This document shows positions 49,780 to 59,158 of a stretch of DNA of 64,000 nt, piece by piece. The notes beneath the pieces were generated by a model. It made no database searches and had not been told where the DNA came from. It worked only from the letters and a program-made list of their open reading frames with translations. The DNA is from Azoarcus taiwanensis (GTDB taxonomy: Bacteria; Pseudomonadota; Gammaproteobacteria; Burkholderiales; Rhodocyclaceae). The position numbers were made by a program, and so were the translations under genes. Within the stretch, counting starts at the first letter, position 1, and each line of letters begins with the position of its first letter. The stretch covers positions 1 to 64,000 of the forward strand of contig NZ_WTVM01000001.1 of NCBI RefSeq assembly GCF_012910885.1. The letters run 5' to 3'.

Positions 49780-50780
49780 CGGGACCCCTTGAATCGCGTC
49801 TGCCGGATCGCCGGCGGCACCAGCGCGTGATCGGAGGTGGCATTGGCACGTACGCGCTGCGGGGTCGCCGATTTGGACAGCGCCGCAAGCGCCACGAACC
49901 AGGCCTTGGGCATGTCGGAGGGCAGCCCGATGGGAATACCGGCCACCTTGGGCGTCTGCGCAAACGGGTGCCCGGGTTCTTCGAAGCCGGGTTCGGTGCA
50001 GCCGATGCAGCTGTAACCACCCGTGGTGCATGAGCCGGTGCCGTTCCACGGCCGGACATTGCAGTCGGCATGCGCCTGCGTGCCCTTGCAGCCGAGGTTT
50101 TCCATCAGACAGCCCAGTTCGGAGATGTGGCGCGCCGCGGCCTTGAACTCATAGTATTCGTTGCGATTGCAGCCATGATGCACGAGTTGTTCGGCATAGA
50201 AGCGCGGCCGCCCGAACGCATCGAGATCATCCGGGCCGAACTCGCCCATCGCCAATGCCAGCAGGGTCTCGACAACCCAGCCGGGGTGCGTCGGACAACC
50301 GGCCACATTGATGACCTGCATGCCACTGGTCGCGCGAAATTGCGGCCCGAGCAAACCGCCCGGATGCTCGTCCTCGAACTGCAGCCCACAGGCCTCGGTC
50401 GGATTCGGCCCGGCACCGCAGACGCCGCCGAAGGCCGCACAACTGCCCACCGCCACGACGTATCGTGCCACTGCGGCAAGCTCGACGACCCAGTCGATCA
50501 TCGGCCGCCCGGTACCGGCCAGCATGTGAAACCGGCCGCTTCCACCAGGACCGCGCAAGAGTGCACCCTCGACACACAACACATCAAGCGGCGTACGACG
50601 CTCGATGCACGCTCGCAGGATATCCACCGCTTCGGACCCCGTCGCTTCGGACAGGGCCGGATGCCAGAGCAACTCAAGGTCGCCGTCGCGGAGCACACCA
50701 ACGACGTCGCCGGGCTCATGACACAGCAGCGACATCGTGCAGCCTCCGCAACCACCGGACTGCAGCCAGAGCAGATTCAT
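49776..50780 (-). CDS. hoxB: Regulatory [NiFe]-hydrogenase small subunit HoxB/HupU
   Basis: Fe-S partner of HoxC. The 334-residue protein starts MNLLWLQSGGCGGCTMS and lacks a Tat signal or C-terminal anchor, as expected for the soluble sensor. Cluster ligands include CGGC (about residues 11-14), GSCAAFGG, AGCPTHPG, HHGCNRNE, NLGCKG and CIGCTEPG. AGGAGG precedes the start; hoxA ends 19 bases upstream. Confidence 0.94.
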   Translation of the reverse strand: MNLLWLQSGGCGGCTMSLLCHEPGDVVGVLRDGDLELLWHPALSEATGSEAVDILRACIERRTPLDVLCVEGALLRGPGGSGRFHMLAGTGRPMIDWVVELAAVARYVVAVGSCAAFGGVCGAGPNPTEACGLQFEDEHPGGLLGPQFRATSGMQVINVAGCPTHPGWVVETLLALAMGEFGPDDLDAFGRPRFYAEQLVHHGCNRNEYYEFKAAARHISELGCLMENLGCKGTQAHADCNVRPWNGTGSCTTGGYSCIGCTEPGFEEPGHPFAQTPKVAGIPIGLPSDMPKAWFVALAALSKSATPQRVRANATSDHALVPPAIRQTRFKGSR

Positions 50781-50799
50781 GGCCTTCCTCCTTCGAACA

Positions 50800-52248
50800 T
50801 CACTTGCGTCGCTCCAGCCCATATCGCACCAGCTTGTTGCGCAGGCCGACCCGCGACAGCCCGAGCTCGCTTGCCGCGTGAGTCTTGTTCCAGCGGTGAC
50901 GCAGCATGGTTTCATTCACGATACGCGCCTCGAGCGCTTCGAGGCGCGTCTTCAGATCGCCATCGAGCCCTGCAAGCAGGGAAAGCTCAGCCTCCTGGTG
51001 GTCGTCTGCGGCCCGCAGCACACGTGGCGAAAGATGCGCAACCGACAGCCGGTCGCCGTCGGCGAGCGCCGCCATGCGCATGATCTCGTTGCGCAACTCG
51101 CGGACATTGCCCGGCCAGCGATAAGCGATGAGGCATGAAAGAATCTCCTCATCGAACGGCCTGTACGCGCGCCCCAGGCTTTCGCCGATGAGATCGAGGT
51201 GATGCCGGGCGATCAGGGGAATGTCCATCGGCCGGTCACGCAGCGGTGGCACGGCAATCGTGATCGCGGCAAGGCGGTAGTAGAGATCTTCCCGGAACCG
51301 ACCGGCACGCACCTCGGCTTCGAGGTCGCGATTGGTCGCCGCCACCACCCGCGCATCCACCGACACGGGCCGACTCGCCCCCACCGGGCGCACCTCGCCT
51401 TCCTGCAGCACGCGCAACAGCTTGACCTGGAAGGCCGCGGAGGTCTCGCCGATCTCGTCGAGCAGAATGGTCCCGCCGTCGGCCTGCCGGAACAGACCTT
51501 CACGATCCTCGGTGGCACCGGTGTACGCGCCGCGGCGCGCCCCGAAGAGCTCGGACTCGAGCAGCGTATCCGGCACTGCGCCACAGTTTTCGACGACGAA
51601 ACCGTGCTCGGCACGCGCGCTGCCGTAGTGCAAGGCGCGCGCCAGCAACTCCTTGCCGGTGCCGGATTCCCCGGTCAGGAGCACCGGTATGTCGAAGTCG
51701 GCAATGCGCGCGACCAGATCACACAGCGCGTTCATCGGCGAATCCGGCGCCCGCAGCAAGGCATCCGGCGCAAAGCGGCGGCGCAGAGTCGCGCGCTTGC
51801 CCGACACACGCTGCGTCAGCACCGGCCCGGACACCTTGAGTTCGAGCGACAAGCGCTGGTTTTCGCTCTGCAGACGATGCATCTCGGCCGCCGAGCGCAG
51901 CGTCAGCAACAGCTGATCAGGCTGCCAGGGCTTCATCAGATACTGATAGATACCGCCGTCGTTGATCCCTGCGATGATGTCTTCCGAGTCGGTATAGCCG
52001 GAGATGATGATGCGCACTACGTCCGGCCAGCGCTCGCGCACTTCGCGCAGCAGTTGCACGCCGGACGTGCCCGGCATGCGCTGGTCGCACAGCGCGATCT
52101 GAATCCACTCGCGCTCCAGCACCGCAACAGCCTCGGCCGCGGAAGACGCGGTGAATACCTCGAAATCCTCGTCCAGGGTACGTCGCAAGGCCTCCTGCGA
52201 TCGGACTTCATCATCGACGACCAGTACGGTGGGCAGGCGTGAGGACAT
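50800..52248 (-). CDS. hoxA: NtrC-family hydrogenase regulator HoxA/HupR
   Basis: Sigma54-dependent activator of hydrogenase genes. The 482-residue protein has a receiver domain (about 7-120) with phosphoacceptor D55 in ALCDQRMPG, an AAA+ domain with Walker A GESGTGKE, the sigma54-contact loop GAYTGA (the common GAFTGA with Y), Walker B GGTILLDEIGE, and a Fis-type HTH at the C-terminus (THAASELGLSRVGLRNKL). In Ralstonia the unphosphorylated form activates. It lies between hoxX and hoxBCJ. The start at 52248 follows the hoxX stop by 13 bases. Confidence 0.94.
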   Translation of the reverse strand: MSSRLPTVLVVDDEVRSQEALRRTLDEDFEVFTASSAAEAVAVLEREWIQIALCDQRMPGTSGVQLLREVRERWPDVVRIIISGYTDSEDIIAGINDGGIYQYLMKPWQPDQLLLTLRSAAEMHRLQSENQRLSLELKVSGPVLTQRVSGKRATLRRRFAPDALLRAPDSPMNALCDLVARIADFDIPVLLTGESGTGKELLARALHYGSARAEHGFVVENCGAVPDTLLESELFGARRGAYTGATEDREGLFRQADGGTILLDEIGETSAAFQVKLLRVLQEGEVRPVGASRPVSVDARVVAATNRDLEAEVRAGRFREDLYYRLAAITIAVPPLRDRPMDIPLIARHHLDLIGESLGRAYRPFDEEILSCLIAYRWPGNVRELRNEIMRMAALADGDRLSVAHLSPRVLRAADDHQEAELSLLAGLDGDLKTRLEALEARIVNETMLRHRWNKTHAASELGLSRVGLRNKLVRYGLERRK

Positions 52249-52261
52249 GGCGGCCGTTCGT

Positions 52262-54034
52262 TCAGGCGGTGTTGGAAATCGGCTCGGACCGCTCACCGGC
52301 CTGGTCCGGCACCCGCCAGCCCAGGTCCCGGTGGCGCGCGAGATGGCGCGGCGTCCACGAGTGCGGACTCTTCAACACGAAGTGATAGCGTGCGACGTGA
52401 TAGCTTGGATCGAAGCCGTAGAAGTTGCGCCGCATGTGCGCCAGTTCGGACGCCCGATACTCGGCCAACGGTCTGGCCGCCTCGTCGGCCGCCCGCCGCG
52501 CGGCCTTGCGCGCGATCCGCTGCGCCAGCGCCGGGTCGTTCGCGAGCGCCTGCGCGCGCTGCGCGCAGACCTTGGCGAAGGCCTCGCGCCCGCCCGCGAG
52601 CACCGCATCGGCAAAGCCGCTGGCGACCGCCTTGCGCGCAAGTAGCGGCAGCCGGTTGTGCATGATGGCCGCAGCGTCCTCGGCGCCGACGCGCCGCGGC
52701 AGCAGATAGGTCCAGTATTCCGAGCCGTAAAGATTGCCCATGTTGCGGTAGTGCGGGTTGAGGATCACCCCGTCACGCAACCACACCTCGTCGGCCGCCA
52801 GCGCCAGAAAGCAGCCACCGGCGCCGGCATTGCCGCGCACCGCGGCCACGGTGAGCTTGTCGGTCATGGTCAGAATCGCAAGACAGGCGTCGTCGATCGC
52901 GTTGATGTTGCGCCACGACTCGTCTGCGGGCGAGTCCGCAGCTTCGATGGCATTCAGGTGAATGCCGTTGGACCAGAAATCGCCACCGCCTTCAAGCACC
53001 AGCACCCGCGTCGGCCGCTGCGCGGCCTCGTGCAGTGCGGCAGTCAGCGCCTCGCACTGCGTGGTGGACATCGCACCGTTGTAGAACTCGAAAGCGAGAT
53101 ACCCGACCCGGCCATCGGCGCTCTCACGGTAGTGCAGCTCGCCCCCGGCCGGGCTCCGTGAGAGTGAAGATGGATGGGTCGCCCACTCGGGCAAGGCCGC
53201 CGCCTCGGCGGCGAAGGCCTCGGCCGCCGGCAACTTGAAGGGATGGGGTGCGTCGGCCCGCTTGACATGGCCGATCCACACCGCACCGTCGCAGGTCGCA
53301 CGCAACAAAGCCCCGCCACGACGCGCGACCAACTCGCCAGGCGCCCCAGGCGGACAATCGACCACCGCCGGCGATGCGTCGAACAGATGACAGCGGGTAC
53401 CGAACAGCTCATCGGCCACTCCCGGGAAGCCGTCGGCGGCGCGAATGCGCGCGAGCACACGGGCGGTCGGCTCGCGCTGCCAGTCGATGGCACGGTCGTG
53501 CTGGCGCATCAGCGGTCGCGCCTGTCCTCGGGTTTGGCCGAAAGCGGCCAGTGGAGTCGGTTGCCAGCACCCGGCACGCCAGTCCGGCACCCGTGAAAGC
53601 GCCTCGCGCACCGCATCGAGGGCCGCTTCGGTGACCTCGTTGCGGTACAGGCTCGCCTTGGTCGCCGCGCGCATCGGAAAGCCGACGCTGGCCCATACCG
53701 GCCCGGCATCCATCTCCGCTTCAGCCTGCAGCACGGTGACCCCCCAATCGGGTTCGTCGTTCATGATCGCGCAGTCCAGCGCCGAAGGACCGCGGTCGCC
53801 GACGATGCCGGGGTGCACGATGAGGACGAGTTCGCGCTGCCAGACCGATGCCGGCACCGCACGCTTCAGGAAGGAGGCGACGACCACGTCCGGCTTGAAC
53901 AGTGCTACCGCCTCCTCGGTCACCGAGTCGGCGATGTCGAGCTCCACCGACACCGTGTGCCCCTCTTCCGCCAGTTCGGCATAGAGACGCTGGGTCAGGC
54001 TGTTGAAACTGTGGGTGAGCAGCAGCACACGCAT
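52262..54034 (-). CDS. hoxX: Hydrogenase maturation factor HoxX/HypX
   Basis: Makes the active-site CO ligand in air-grown bacteria from formyl-tetrahydrofolate. The 590-residue protein has an N-terminal formyltransferase-like domain (about 1-270, with IVHPGIVGDRGPSALDCAI and the DWGVTVLQAE region) and a C-terminal enoyl-CoA-hydratase-like domain (about 280-550, with GGGDFWSNGIHLN and AVRGNAGAGGCFLALAAD). It starts 2 bases after the hypE stop. Its presence implies hydrogenase assembly under oxic conditions. Confidence 0.94.
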   Translation of the reverse strand: MRVLLLTHSFNSLTQRLYAELAEEGHTVSVELDIADSVTEEAVALFKPDVVVASFLKRAVPASVWQRELVLIVHPGIVGDRGPSALDCAIMNDEPDWGVTVLQAEAEMDAGPVWASVGFPMRAATKASLYRNEVTEAALDAVREALSRVPDWRAGCWQPTPLAAFGQTRGQARPLMRQHDRAIDWQREPTARVLARIRAADGFPGVADELFGTRCHLFDASPAVVDCPPGAPGELVARRGGALLRATCDGAVWIGHVKRADAPHPFKLPAAEAFAAEAAALPEWATHPSSLSRSPAGGELHYRESADGRVGYLAFEFYNGAMSTTQCEALTAALHEAAQRPTRVLVLEGGGDFWSNGIHLNAIEAADSPADESWRNINAIDDACLAILTMTDKLTVAAVRGNAGAGGCFLALAADEVWLRDGVILNPHYRNMGNLYGSEYWTYLLPRRVGAEDAAAIMHNRLPLLARKAVASGFADAVLAGGREAFAKVCAQRAQALANDPALAQRIARKAARRAADEAARPLAEYRASELAHMRRNFYGFDPSYHVARYHFVLKSPHSWTPRHLARHRDLGWRVPDQAGERSEPISNTA

Positions 54035-54036
54035 GG

Positions 54037-55092
54037 TCAGCAGATCCTCGGCAATTGTTCGCCCGACAGCCAATCGACCATCCGGCGCCCGCCAAATCCG
54101 GTCCGCACCTGGACGAAGCGGTTGGCGTCCTCGGTGATCACGCCGATGCGCGCGGCACTCGCACCCAGCGGGTGCGCGCGCATCGCGGCCAGCAAGCCGT
54201 CGGCTTCGGATTCGGGGCAGACCGCGACGAGCTTGCCTTCGTTGGCGACATAGAGCGGATCCAGGCCGAGCAACTCGCATGCGGCATCGACCTGCGGCAG
54301 CACCGGTATTGCCGATTCGAGCAGCTCCATGCCAACCCCGGACTGGGCGGCGATTTCGTTCAGCGTCGTCGCCAGACCACCGCGGGTCGGGTCGCGCAGT
54401 ACCCGCAGCCCCGGGGCGGCGGCGCGCATGGCCTCTGCCAGCCCATGCAGGGCCGCAGTGTCGGAGCGGATCTCGGCATCGAAGGCCAGTGACTCGCGCT
54501 GCGCCATGATCGCCATGCCATGGTCACCCACCGTTCCGGAGACAAGGACGACATCGCCGGGCCGCGCATTCGCACCACTCAGCTCGCAGCCAACCGCCAG
54601 CGCCCCGACACCGGTCGTGGTGATGAATACCCCATCGCCCTTGCCGCGCTCGACGACCTTGGTATCGCCGGTGACCACCGGCACGCCGGCCTCGCGCGAT
54701 GCGGCGGCCATCGACTCGACGATGCGCTTCAGGTCCGCGAGCGGAAAACCCTCTTCGAGCACGAAGGCCGCCGCAAGATAGAGCGGGCGGGCGCCCATGA
54801 CCACGAGATCGTTGATCGTGCCATGCACCGACAGACAGCCGATGTCGCCACCGGGGAAGAACAGCGGACTGATCACATGGGCGTCGGTCGCCATCACCAG
54901 CCGCTCGCCGTCGGCCAGCGCCGGCAGCACCGCAGCATCGTCGCCCCGGTCGAGATAGGCGTTGCAGAAGGCGGGGGCAAACAGCTCGCCGATCAGTTGC
55001 GCCATCGCCCGTCCGCCTGCGCCGTGCCCCATGTCGATGCAGCCCTGGCGGACGTCGAGCGGACGCACGTAGCCGGGTTTCACCACACTCAT
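54037..55092 (-). CDS. hypE: Hydrogenase maturation protein HypE
   Basis: Dehydrates the thiocarbamate on its own C-terminal cysteine to thiocyanate, giving the CN ligands. The 351-residue protein has the PurM-like ATP-binding fold (MGHGAGGRAM, GDDAAVLP) and ends in the required PRIC-COOH cysteine. The ATGA overlap with hypD couples translation. Confidence 0.97.
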   Translation of the reverse strand: MSVVKPGYVRPLDVRQGCIDMGHGAGGRAMAQLIGELFAPAFCNAYLDRGDDAAVLPALADGERLVMATDAHVISPLFFPGGDIGCLSVHGTINDLVVMGARPLYLAAAFVLEEGFPLADLKRIVESMAAASREAGVPVVTGDTKVVERGKGDGVFITTTGVGALAVGCELSGANARPGDVVLVSGTVGDHGMAIMAQRESLAFDAEIRSDTAALHGLAEAMRAAAPGLRVLRDPTRGGLATTLNEIAAQSGVGMELLESAIPVLPQVDAACELLGLDPLYVANEGKLVAVCPESEADGLLAAMRAHPLGASAARIGVITEDANRFVQVRTGFGGRRMVDWLSGEQLPRIC

Positions 55093-56249
55093 GTGCTCGT
55101 CTCCATGGTCTCGACCTTCAGCGGCACATCGCGGAAGCGGCCGTAGTTGTAATGTGCGGCACACGCACCCTCGCTCGACACCATGCACGAACCCATCGGG
55201 TTCTCCGGTGTGCATACCGTGCCGAAGAGCTTGCAGTCGGTCGGTCTTCTGACGCCGCGCAGAATCGCGCCGCATTCGCATGCCTTGTTGTCGGGTACCG
55301 GCTGGTAGGTCAGATCGAAACGCGTCTCGGCATCCCATCGCGCGAATGGCGGTCGTATGCGCAGGGCCGAATAAGGCACCTCACGCAAGCCGCGCCACTC
55401 GAAACTGCGCCGCAGCTCGAAGGTCTCGGCCACCAGCGCCTGGGCCTTGAGGTTGCCCTCCCGGCTGACCGCCCGGCTGAACTCGTTCTCGACCTCCGCC
55501 CGACCCTGGTTGACCTGGCGGATCAGCATGCGGATGGCCTGCATCACGTCCAGTGGTTCGAAACCGGCGATGACCACCGGTTTGCGGTATTCCTCGGCGA
55601 AGAACTCGTAGGGGCGGCTGCCGATGACGGTGGACACATGGGCCGGCCCGACGAAGCCATCCAGCGGCACGGTACCCAGACGCCGGACCTCGGGCGACTC
55701 GAGAATGCTCGAGATTGCCGAGGGCGTCAGCACGTGATTGCAGATCACGCTGAAGTTGCCGAGCCCCTGCTCCCGTGCGGCGCGCAGCACGAGCGCGGTC
55801 GGCGGTGTCGTCGTCTCGAAGCCGATCGCAAAAAACACCACCTCGCGCCCCAGGTTGGCCTGCGCCAGCGCCAGCGCATCCGCGGCGGAGTACACCATGC
55901 GGATGTCGGCACCACGGGCCTTGGCCTTGAGCATCGACAGACCACCCGACGCCGGCACCCGCAGGCAGTCGCCATAGGTGCAGATGATGACCTCCGGGCG
56001 AGCCAGCGCGAGCCCGATGGCCATGTCGATCCGCCCGACCGGGAGCACGCAGACCGGACAGCCCGGCCCGTGGATCATGCGAACGTTGGCCGGCAGCAGA
56101 TCGGTCACGCCATAGCGCGAGATCGCGTGCGTATGTCCGCCGCAGAACTCCATGAACGCATAGTCCCGGCCTGTATCGGCCTCACGGGCAATCGCGACGG
56201 CCAGGGTCGCCGCGAGTTCGCCGTCGCGGAATTCATCGACGTACTTCAC
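55089..56249 (-). CDS. hypD: Hydrogenase maturation protein HypD
   Basis: Fe-S scaffold that, with HypC, holds iron while CN and CO ligands are attached. The 386-residue protein has the catalytic-cysteine motifs MEFCGGHTHAI (about residue 36) and GPGCPVCVLPVG (about 64-75), and C-terminal 4Fe-4S cysteines (ECGAILRG, CKLFGTVC, MGSCMVSSEGACAAHY). ATGA overlaps link it to hypC and hypE. Confidence 0.97.
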   Translation of the reverse strand: MKYVDEFRDGELAATLAVAIAREADTGRDYAFMEFCGGHTHAISRYGVTDLLPANVRMIHGPGCPVCVLPVGRIDMAIGLALARPEVIICTYGDCLRVPASGGLSMLKAKARGADIRMVYSAADALALAQANLGREVVFFAIGFETTTPPTALVLRAAREQGLGNFSVICNHVLTPSAISSILESPEVRRLGTVPLDGFVGPAHVSTVIGSRPYEFFAEEYRKPVVIAGFEPLDVMQAIRMLIRQVNQGRAEVENEFSRAVSREGNLKAQALVAETFELRRSFEWRGLREVPYSALRIRPPFARWDAETRFDLTYQPVPDNKACECGAILRGVRRPTDCKLFGTVCTPENPMGSCMVSSEGACAAHYNYGRFRDVPLKVETMETST

Positions 56250-56488
56250 GCGGCCTCCGGGGTACTGCCTGGATCGATACCGGCTTCGGCGAACAGCGCC
56301 AGTGTGCGCGCCGCCTCCTCCGGGTCGAGTCTCGACAAGGCGTAGCCGACATGGACGATGACATAGTCGCCGACCACGACATCCTCGACCAGGGCCAGCG
56401 AAACCGTCTTCTTCACGCCCCCGAGGTCGACGGTGCAGTTTTCATCATCGAGCAACGCGACGACACGCGCCGGAATGGCCAAACACAT
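56246..56488 (-). CDS. hypC: Hydrogenase maturation chaperone HypC
   Basis: General HypC of 80 residues beginning MCLAIPARVV, with the essential C2 after Met removal. It forms the HypCD scaffold and delivers Fe(CN)2CO to the large subunits. It differs from the HupF paralogue at 40918-41184 and lies inside the hyp block, overlapping hypD by ATGA. Confidence 0.96.
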   Translation of the reverse strand: MCLAIPARVVALLDDENCTVDLGGVKKTVSLALVEDVVVGDYVIVHVGYALSRLDPEEAARTLALFAEAGIDPGSTPEAA

Positions 56489-56491
56489 CTT

Positions 56492-57667
56492 TCAACTCTC
56501 CGTCATGCTTGTTTCGGCGCCCGCCGCGAGCATCATCGCCGCGACCCGCGCCTGCCCCAGGCCGAGGCCGGCATCGCCCGGCGACAACTGAAGCGCTTCG
56601 AACACCCGGAGGCCGCGCGCGCGCAAGCGCTGGCGCAGACCGGACGAAACGATGGCATTCAGAAAACAACCGCCCGACAGCGCGACGGTTTCCGTACCAC
56701 ACGTCTCGGCAGCTCGCGCCACCCAGACGTCGAGCGCCTCGACCAGTCCGGCATGAAAGCGCGCGGCACCCCGTCCGGGGTCCCGGTCATCGGCCAGGTG
56801 TGCGCACAAGGGCAGCAGGTCTACCCGGCCGCGCTCGTCGATACGCCAGTCACCGGCTTCCGGTGTGACCGGGCCGTATTCGCGTGCGGCCCGCTCCAGC
56901 GCAATGGCTGCCTCAGCCTCGAAGCGCATCACCTCGCACACGCCCAGAAGTCCGGCCACGGCATCGAACCAGCGCCCCATGCTGCTGGTGAGCGGACACA
57001 GATGCGCGCGTTCGAGCACTTGGGCGAGTCGGCCAGCAGACGGCTGCGCTGCAAAGCGGCGTGCAATCTCATCACCGCGGCCAAGCCGGTGCAGGACGGC
57101 GGCCGCCATTCGCCAGGGCTCCCGAGCCGCACGGTCGCCGCCCGCCAGGGGCAGTGGCACCAAATGCCCGAGCCGTTCGAAGCGCGCCCCGTGGGTGAGC
57201 AGCAACTCGCCGCCCCAGGCCTCACCGTCGCTGCCCAGGCCGACGCCATCGAGCGCGAGTCCCAGCGCAGGTCCGTCGAATTCGGTCAGCCAGCCGTTTT
57301 CGCTCAGCACAGTTTCGACATGGGCATGGTGGTGCTGCACCGCCAGCGCCGGCACGCCCAGCCGTTGTGCAATCAGTTGCGCCAGCCGCGACGAGTGAAA
57401 GTCCGGATGAAGGTCGTGCGCCACCGCCATCGGCGTGCAATCGATGTGGTCGAGCAAGGCTTCGGCCACCCGCTCCAGTTCGGCACAGGCCTGCGGCCGG
57501 TCGAGATCACCGACATCGAGCCCGAACACCGCCCCGCCTTCGCCCAGCAGACAGGGTGTGTTCTTGAAGTACGCGCCCAACGCAAGCACCGGCGCGGCCA
57601 TCCGTAGGCGCGGCAGCGACAGCGTCGCTCCAATCGCAGTCGTCGGATTCGGCAGCGGCGCGTTCAT
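56492..57667 (-). CDS. hypF: Short HypF, carbamoyltransferase domain only
   Basis: HypF normally has about 750 residues (acylphosphatase, zinc fingers, YrdC, Kae1-like domain). This one has 391 and begins directly at the Kae1-like domain ([17 protein letters not shown]). The metal motif [10 protein letters not shown] (about 110-119) and the C-terminal [10 protein letters not shown] and [12 protein letters not shown] are intact. A similarly short HypF1 in Ralstonia eutropha is known to be functional. The start overlaps the hypB stop by ATGA and the reading frame is clean, so this is not a decaying gene. Confidence 0.9.
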   Translation of the reverse strand: MNAPLPNPTTAIGATLSLPRLRMAAPVLALGAYFKNTPCLLGEGGAVFGLDVGDLDRPQACAELERVAEALLDHIDCTPMAVAHDLHPDFHSSRLAQLIAQRLGVPALAVQHHHAHVETVLSENGWLTEFDGPALGLALDGVGLGSDGEAWGGELLLTHGARFERLGHLVPLPLAGGDRAAREPWRMAAAVLHRLGRGDEIARRFAAQPSAGRLAQVLERAHLCPLTSSMGRWFDAVAGLLGVCEVMRFEAEAAIALERAAREYGPVTPEAGDWRIDERGRVDLLPLCAHLADDRDPGRGAARFHAGLVEALDVWVARAAETCGTETVALSGGCFLNAIVSSGLRQRLRARGLRVFEALQLSPGDAGLGLGQARVAAMMLAAGAETSMTES

Positions 57668-58722
57668 CGAGCCTGGGGCGCGGAGCGATCCCGACGCGCG
57701 CGCTGAAGGCCGGCGTCGATCCAGGCCAGCCATTCGTCGAAGCCCTCGCCGGTTCGCGCGGACACCCGGATCACGACCAACGCCGGGTTCACCCGACGGG
57801 CGTAATCGATCGCGCGCTCGGTGTCGAAATCCAGATACGGAAGCAGATCGATCTTGTTCAGCAACATGAGGTCGGCGGCAGCGAACATGTCGGGATACTT
57901 GAGCGGCTTGTCCTCGCCCTCGGTGACCGACAGGATCGCGACCTTGTGCGCCTCGCCCAGGTCAAACGCCGCCGGACAGACGAGATTGCCAACATTCTCG
58001 ATCAGCAGCAGGCTGTCGTCGGCCGGCGCCAGCTTGCGCAGCCCGCGGGCGACCATGTCGGCGTCGAGGTGACAACCCTTGCCGGTATTGATCTGCAGCG
58101 CGGGCACACCGGTCTCGCGGATTCGTTCGGCGTCGAACTCGGTCTGCTGGTCGCCTTCGATGACGGTCACCGCGACACGGTCGGCCAGCTCACGAATGGT
58201 GCGCACCAGCAGGCTGGTCTTGCCCGAACCCGGGCTGGAAACCAGATTCAGCGCGAAGATGCCACGGGCGGCGAACTCGCGCCGGTTGATCGCAGCCAGC
58301 GCGCCATTCTTGCCGAGGATGTCCTGCTCGATCTTAAGCATCTGCGACTGTGACATGCCGGGTACGTGGGCATGTGCCGGTCCCGTGCCAAAGTGCATGT
58401 GCCCGGCGCCCTCGCTCACATGTTCGACGCCGGCATGCGCTTCGCCATGGGTATGATCATGCGGATGTGAGTGGGCATGACCGTGACGCGTGCCGTCTGC
58501 GTGAAGATGCACATGCTCGTGCTCATCCGGCGCATGATCGTGGTCGTGAGGATGCTCGTGCGGGTGGCTGTGCCGGGTGCCGTCCAGATGCACATGCTCG
58601 TGCTCATGCTCGCCGACCGGCCGCCACGCGACCGTCTTGCCGCTGACCGGTCGCGCCTTCGGACGCCTCGCCGCAGTGCCAATCTTCGCCCCGCCACCGC
58701 CGCAACCGCACACCGTACACAT
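57664..58722 (-). CDS. hypB: Hydrogenase nickel incorporation GTPase HypB, His-rich
   Basis: GTP-dependent nickel donor to the hydrogenase precursor. The 352-residue protein starts MCTVCGCGG (high-affinity Ni site). It has a histidine-rich stretch (about 38-122) with roughly 28 His, made of two imperfect tandem copies around EHEHVHL and DGTRHxH. A SIMIBI GTPase domain follows with P-loop GSGKTS near 165 and NKIDLLPY. The His-rich insert probably stores nickel. The start gives the CxxCGCG motif. HypA is 94 bases upstream. Confidence 0.96.
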   Translation of the reverse strand: MCTVCGCGGGGAKIGTAARRPKARPVSGKTVAWRPVGEHEHEHVHLDGTRHSHPHEHPHDHDHAPDEHEHVHLHADGTRHGHAHSHPHDHTHGEAHAGVEHVSEGAGHMHFGTGPAHAHVPGMSQSQMLKIEQDILGKNGALAAINRREFAARGIFALNLVSSPGSGKTSLLVRTIRELADRVAVTVIEGDQQTEFDAERIRETGVPALQINTGKGCHLDADMVARGLRKLAPADDSLLLIENVGNLVCPAAFDLGEAHKVAILSVTEGEDKPLKYPDMFAAADLMLLNKIDLLPYLDFDTERAIDYARRVNPALVVIRVSARTGEGFDEWLAWIDAGLQRARRDRSAPQAR

Positions 58723-58816
58723 CTTGTCGCTCCTCAATGAGAAAGTCGCCGTGGCGACGCGTGCCGCGCCCCGCATGGCAGCAGGTGTAACCGAAAAACT
58801 CTCCGGATTCTTTGAT

Positions 58817-59158
58817 TCATTCGACTTCCAGCTCCTTGACCCGCATCTCGGTTCCGCTCGTGGGACGCACCTGGTAGCCGCCACAGTCCGGGCAGGCGTC
58901 GAACAGGCTCGAGATCGGCACGTTTCCGGCACACTCGATGCACCACCCCTGACCCGGCACGTTCTCCACCTCGACGTTCGCACCATCGGCCACCGAATCG
59001 CGCAGGACGACCTCGAGACAGAATCGCAACGCATCCACTTCCACCGAGGCGAGGGTGCCGATTTCCAGCACGACGGTCTTGACCTTGCATCCGGGCCGGT
59101 CGCGAACCGCGTTCTCGACGATGCCGCGCACACTCTCGGCCAGCGCCATTTCATGCAT
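58817..59158 (-). CDS. hypA: Hydrogenase nickel incorporation protein HypA
   Basis: Nickel chaperone that pairs with HypB. The 113-residue protein begins MHEMALAES, giving the Ni-binding MHE N-terminus, and has the structural zinc site CIEC..CPDC (about 73-92). The start at 59158 overlaps the hoxV stop by 8 bases. An in-frame start 24 bases upstream would hide the MHE motif and is rejected. Confidence 0.96.
   Translation of the reverse strand: MHEMALAESVRGIVENAVRDRPGCKVKTVVLEIGTLASVEVDALRFCLEVVLRDSVADGANVEVENVPGQGWCIECAGNVPISSLFDACPDCGGYQVRPTSGTEMRVKELEVE

Noticed and set aside
56492-57667. hypF as a pseudogene because of its half length
   Set aside because: It has a clean frame, coupled overlap with hypB, intact catalytic motifs and a known functional short HypF1 precedent.
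58380-58620. Repeated DNA in hypB as a CRISPR-like or mobile repeat
   Set aside because: The repeats encode the His-rich protein segment in frame and show codon-level variation without spacers.
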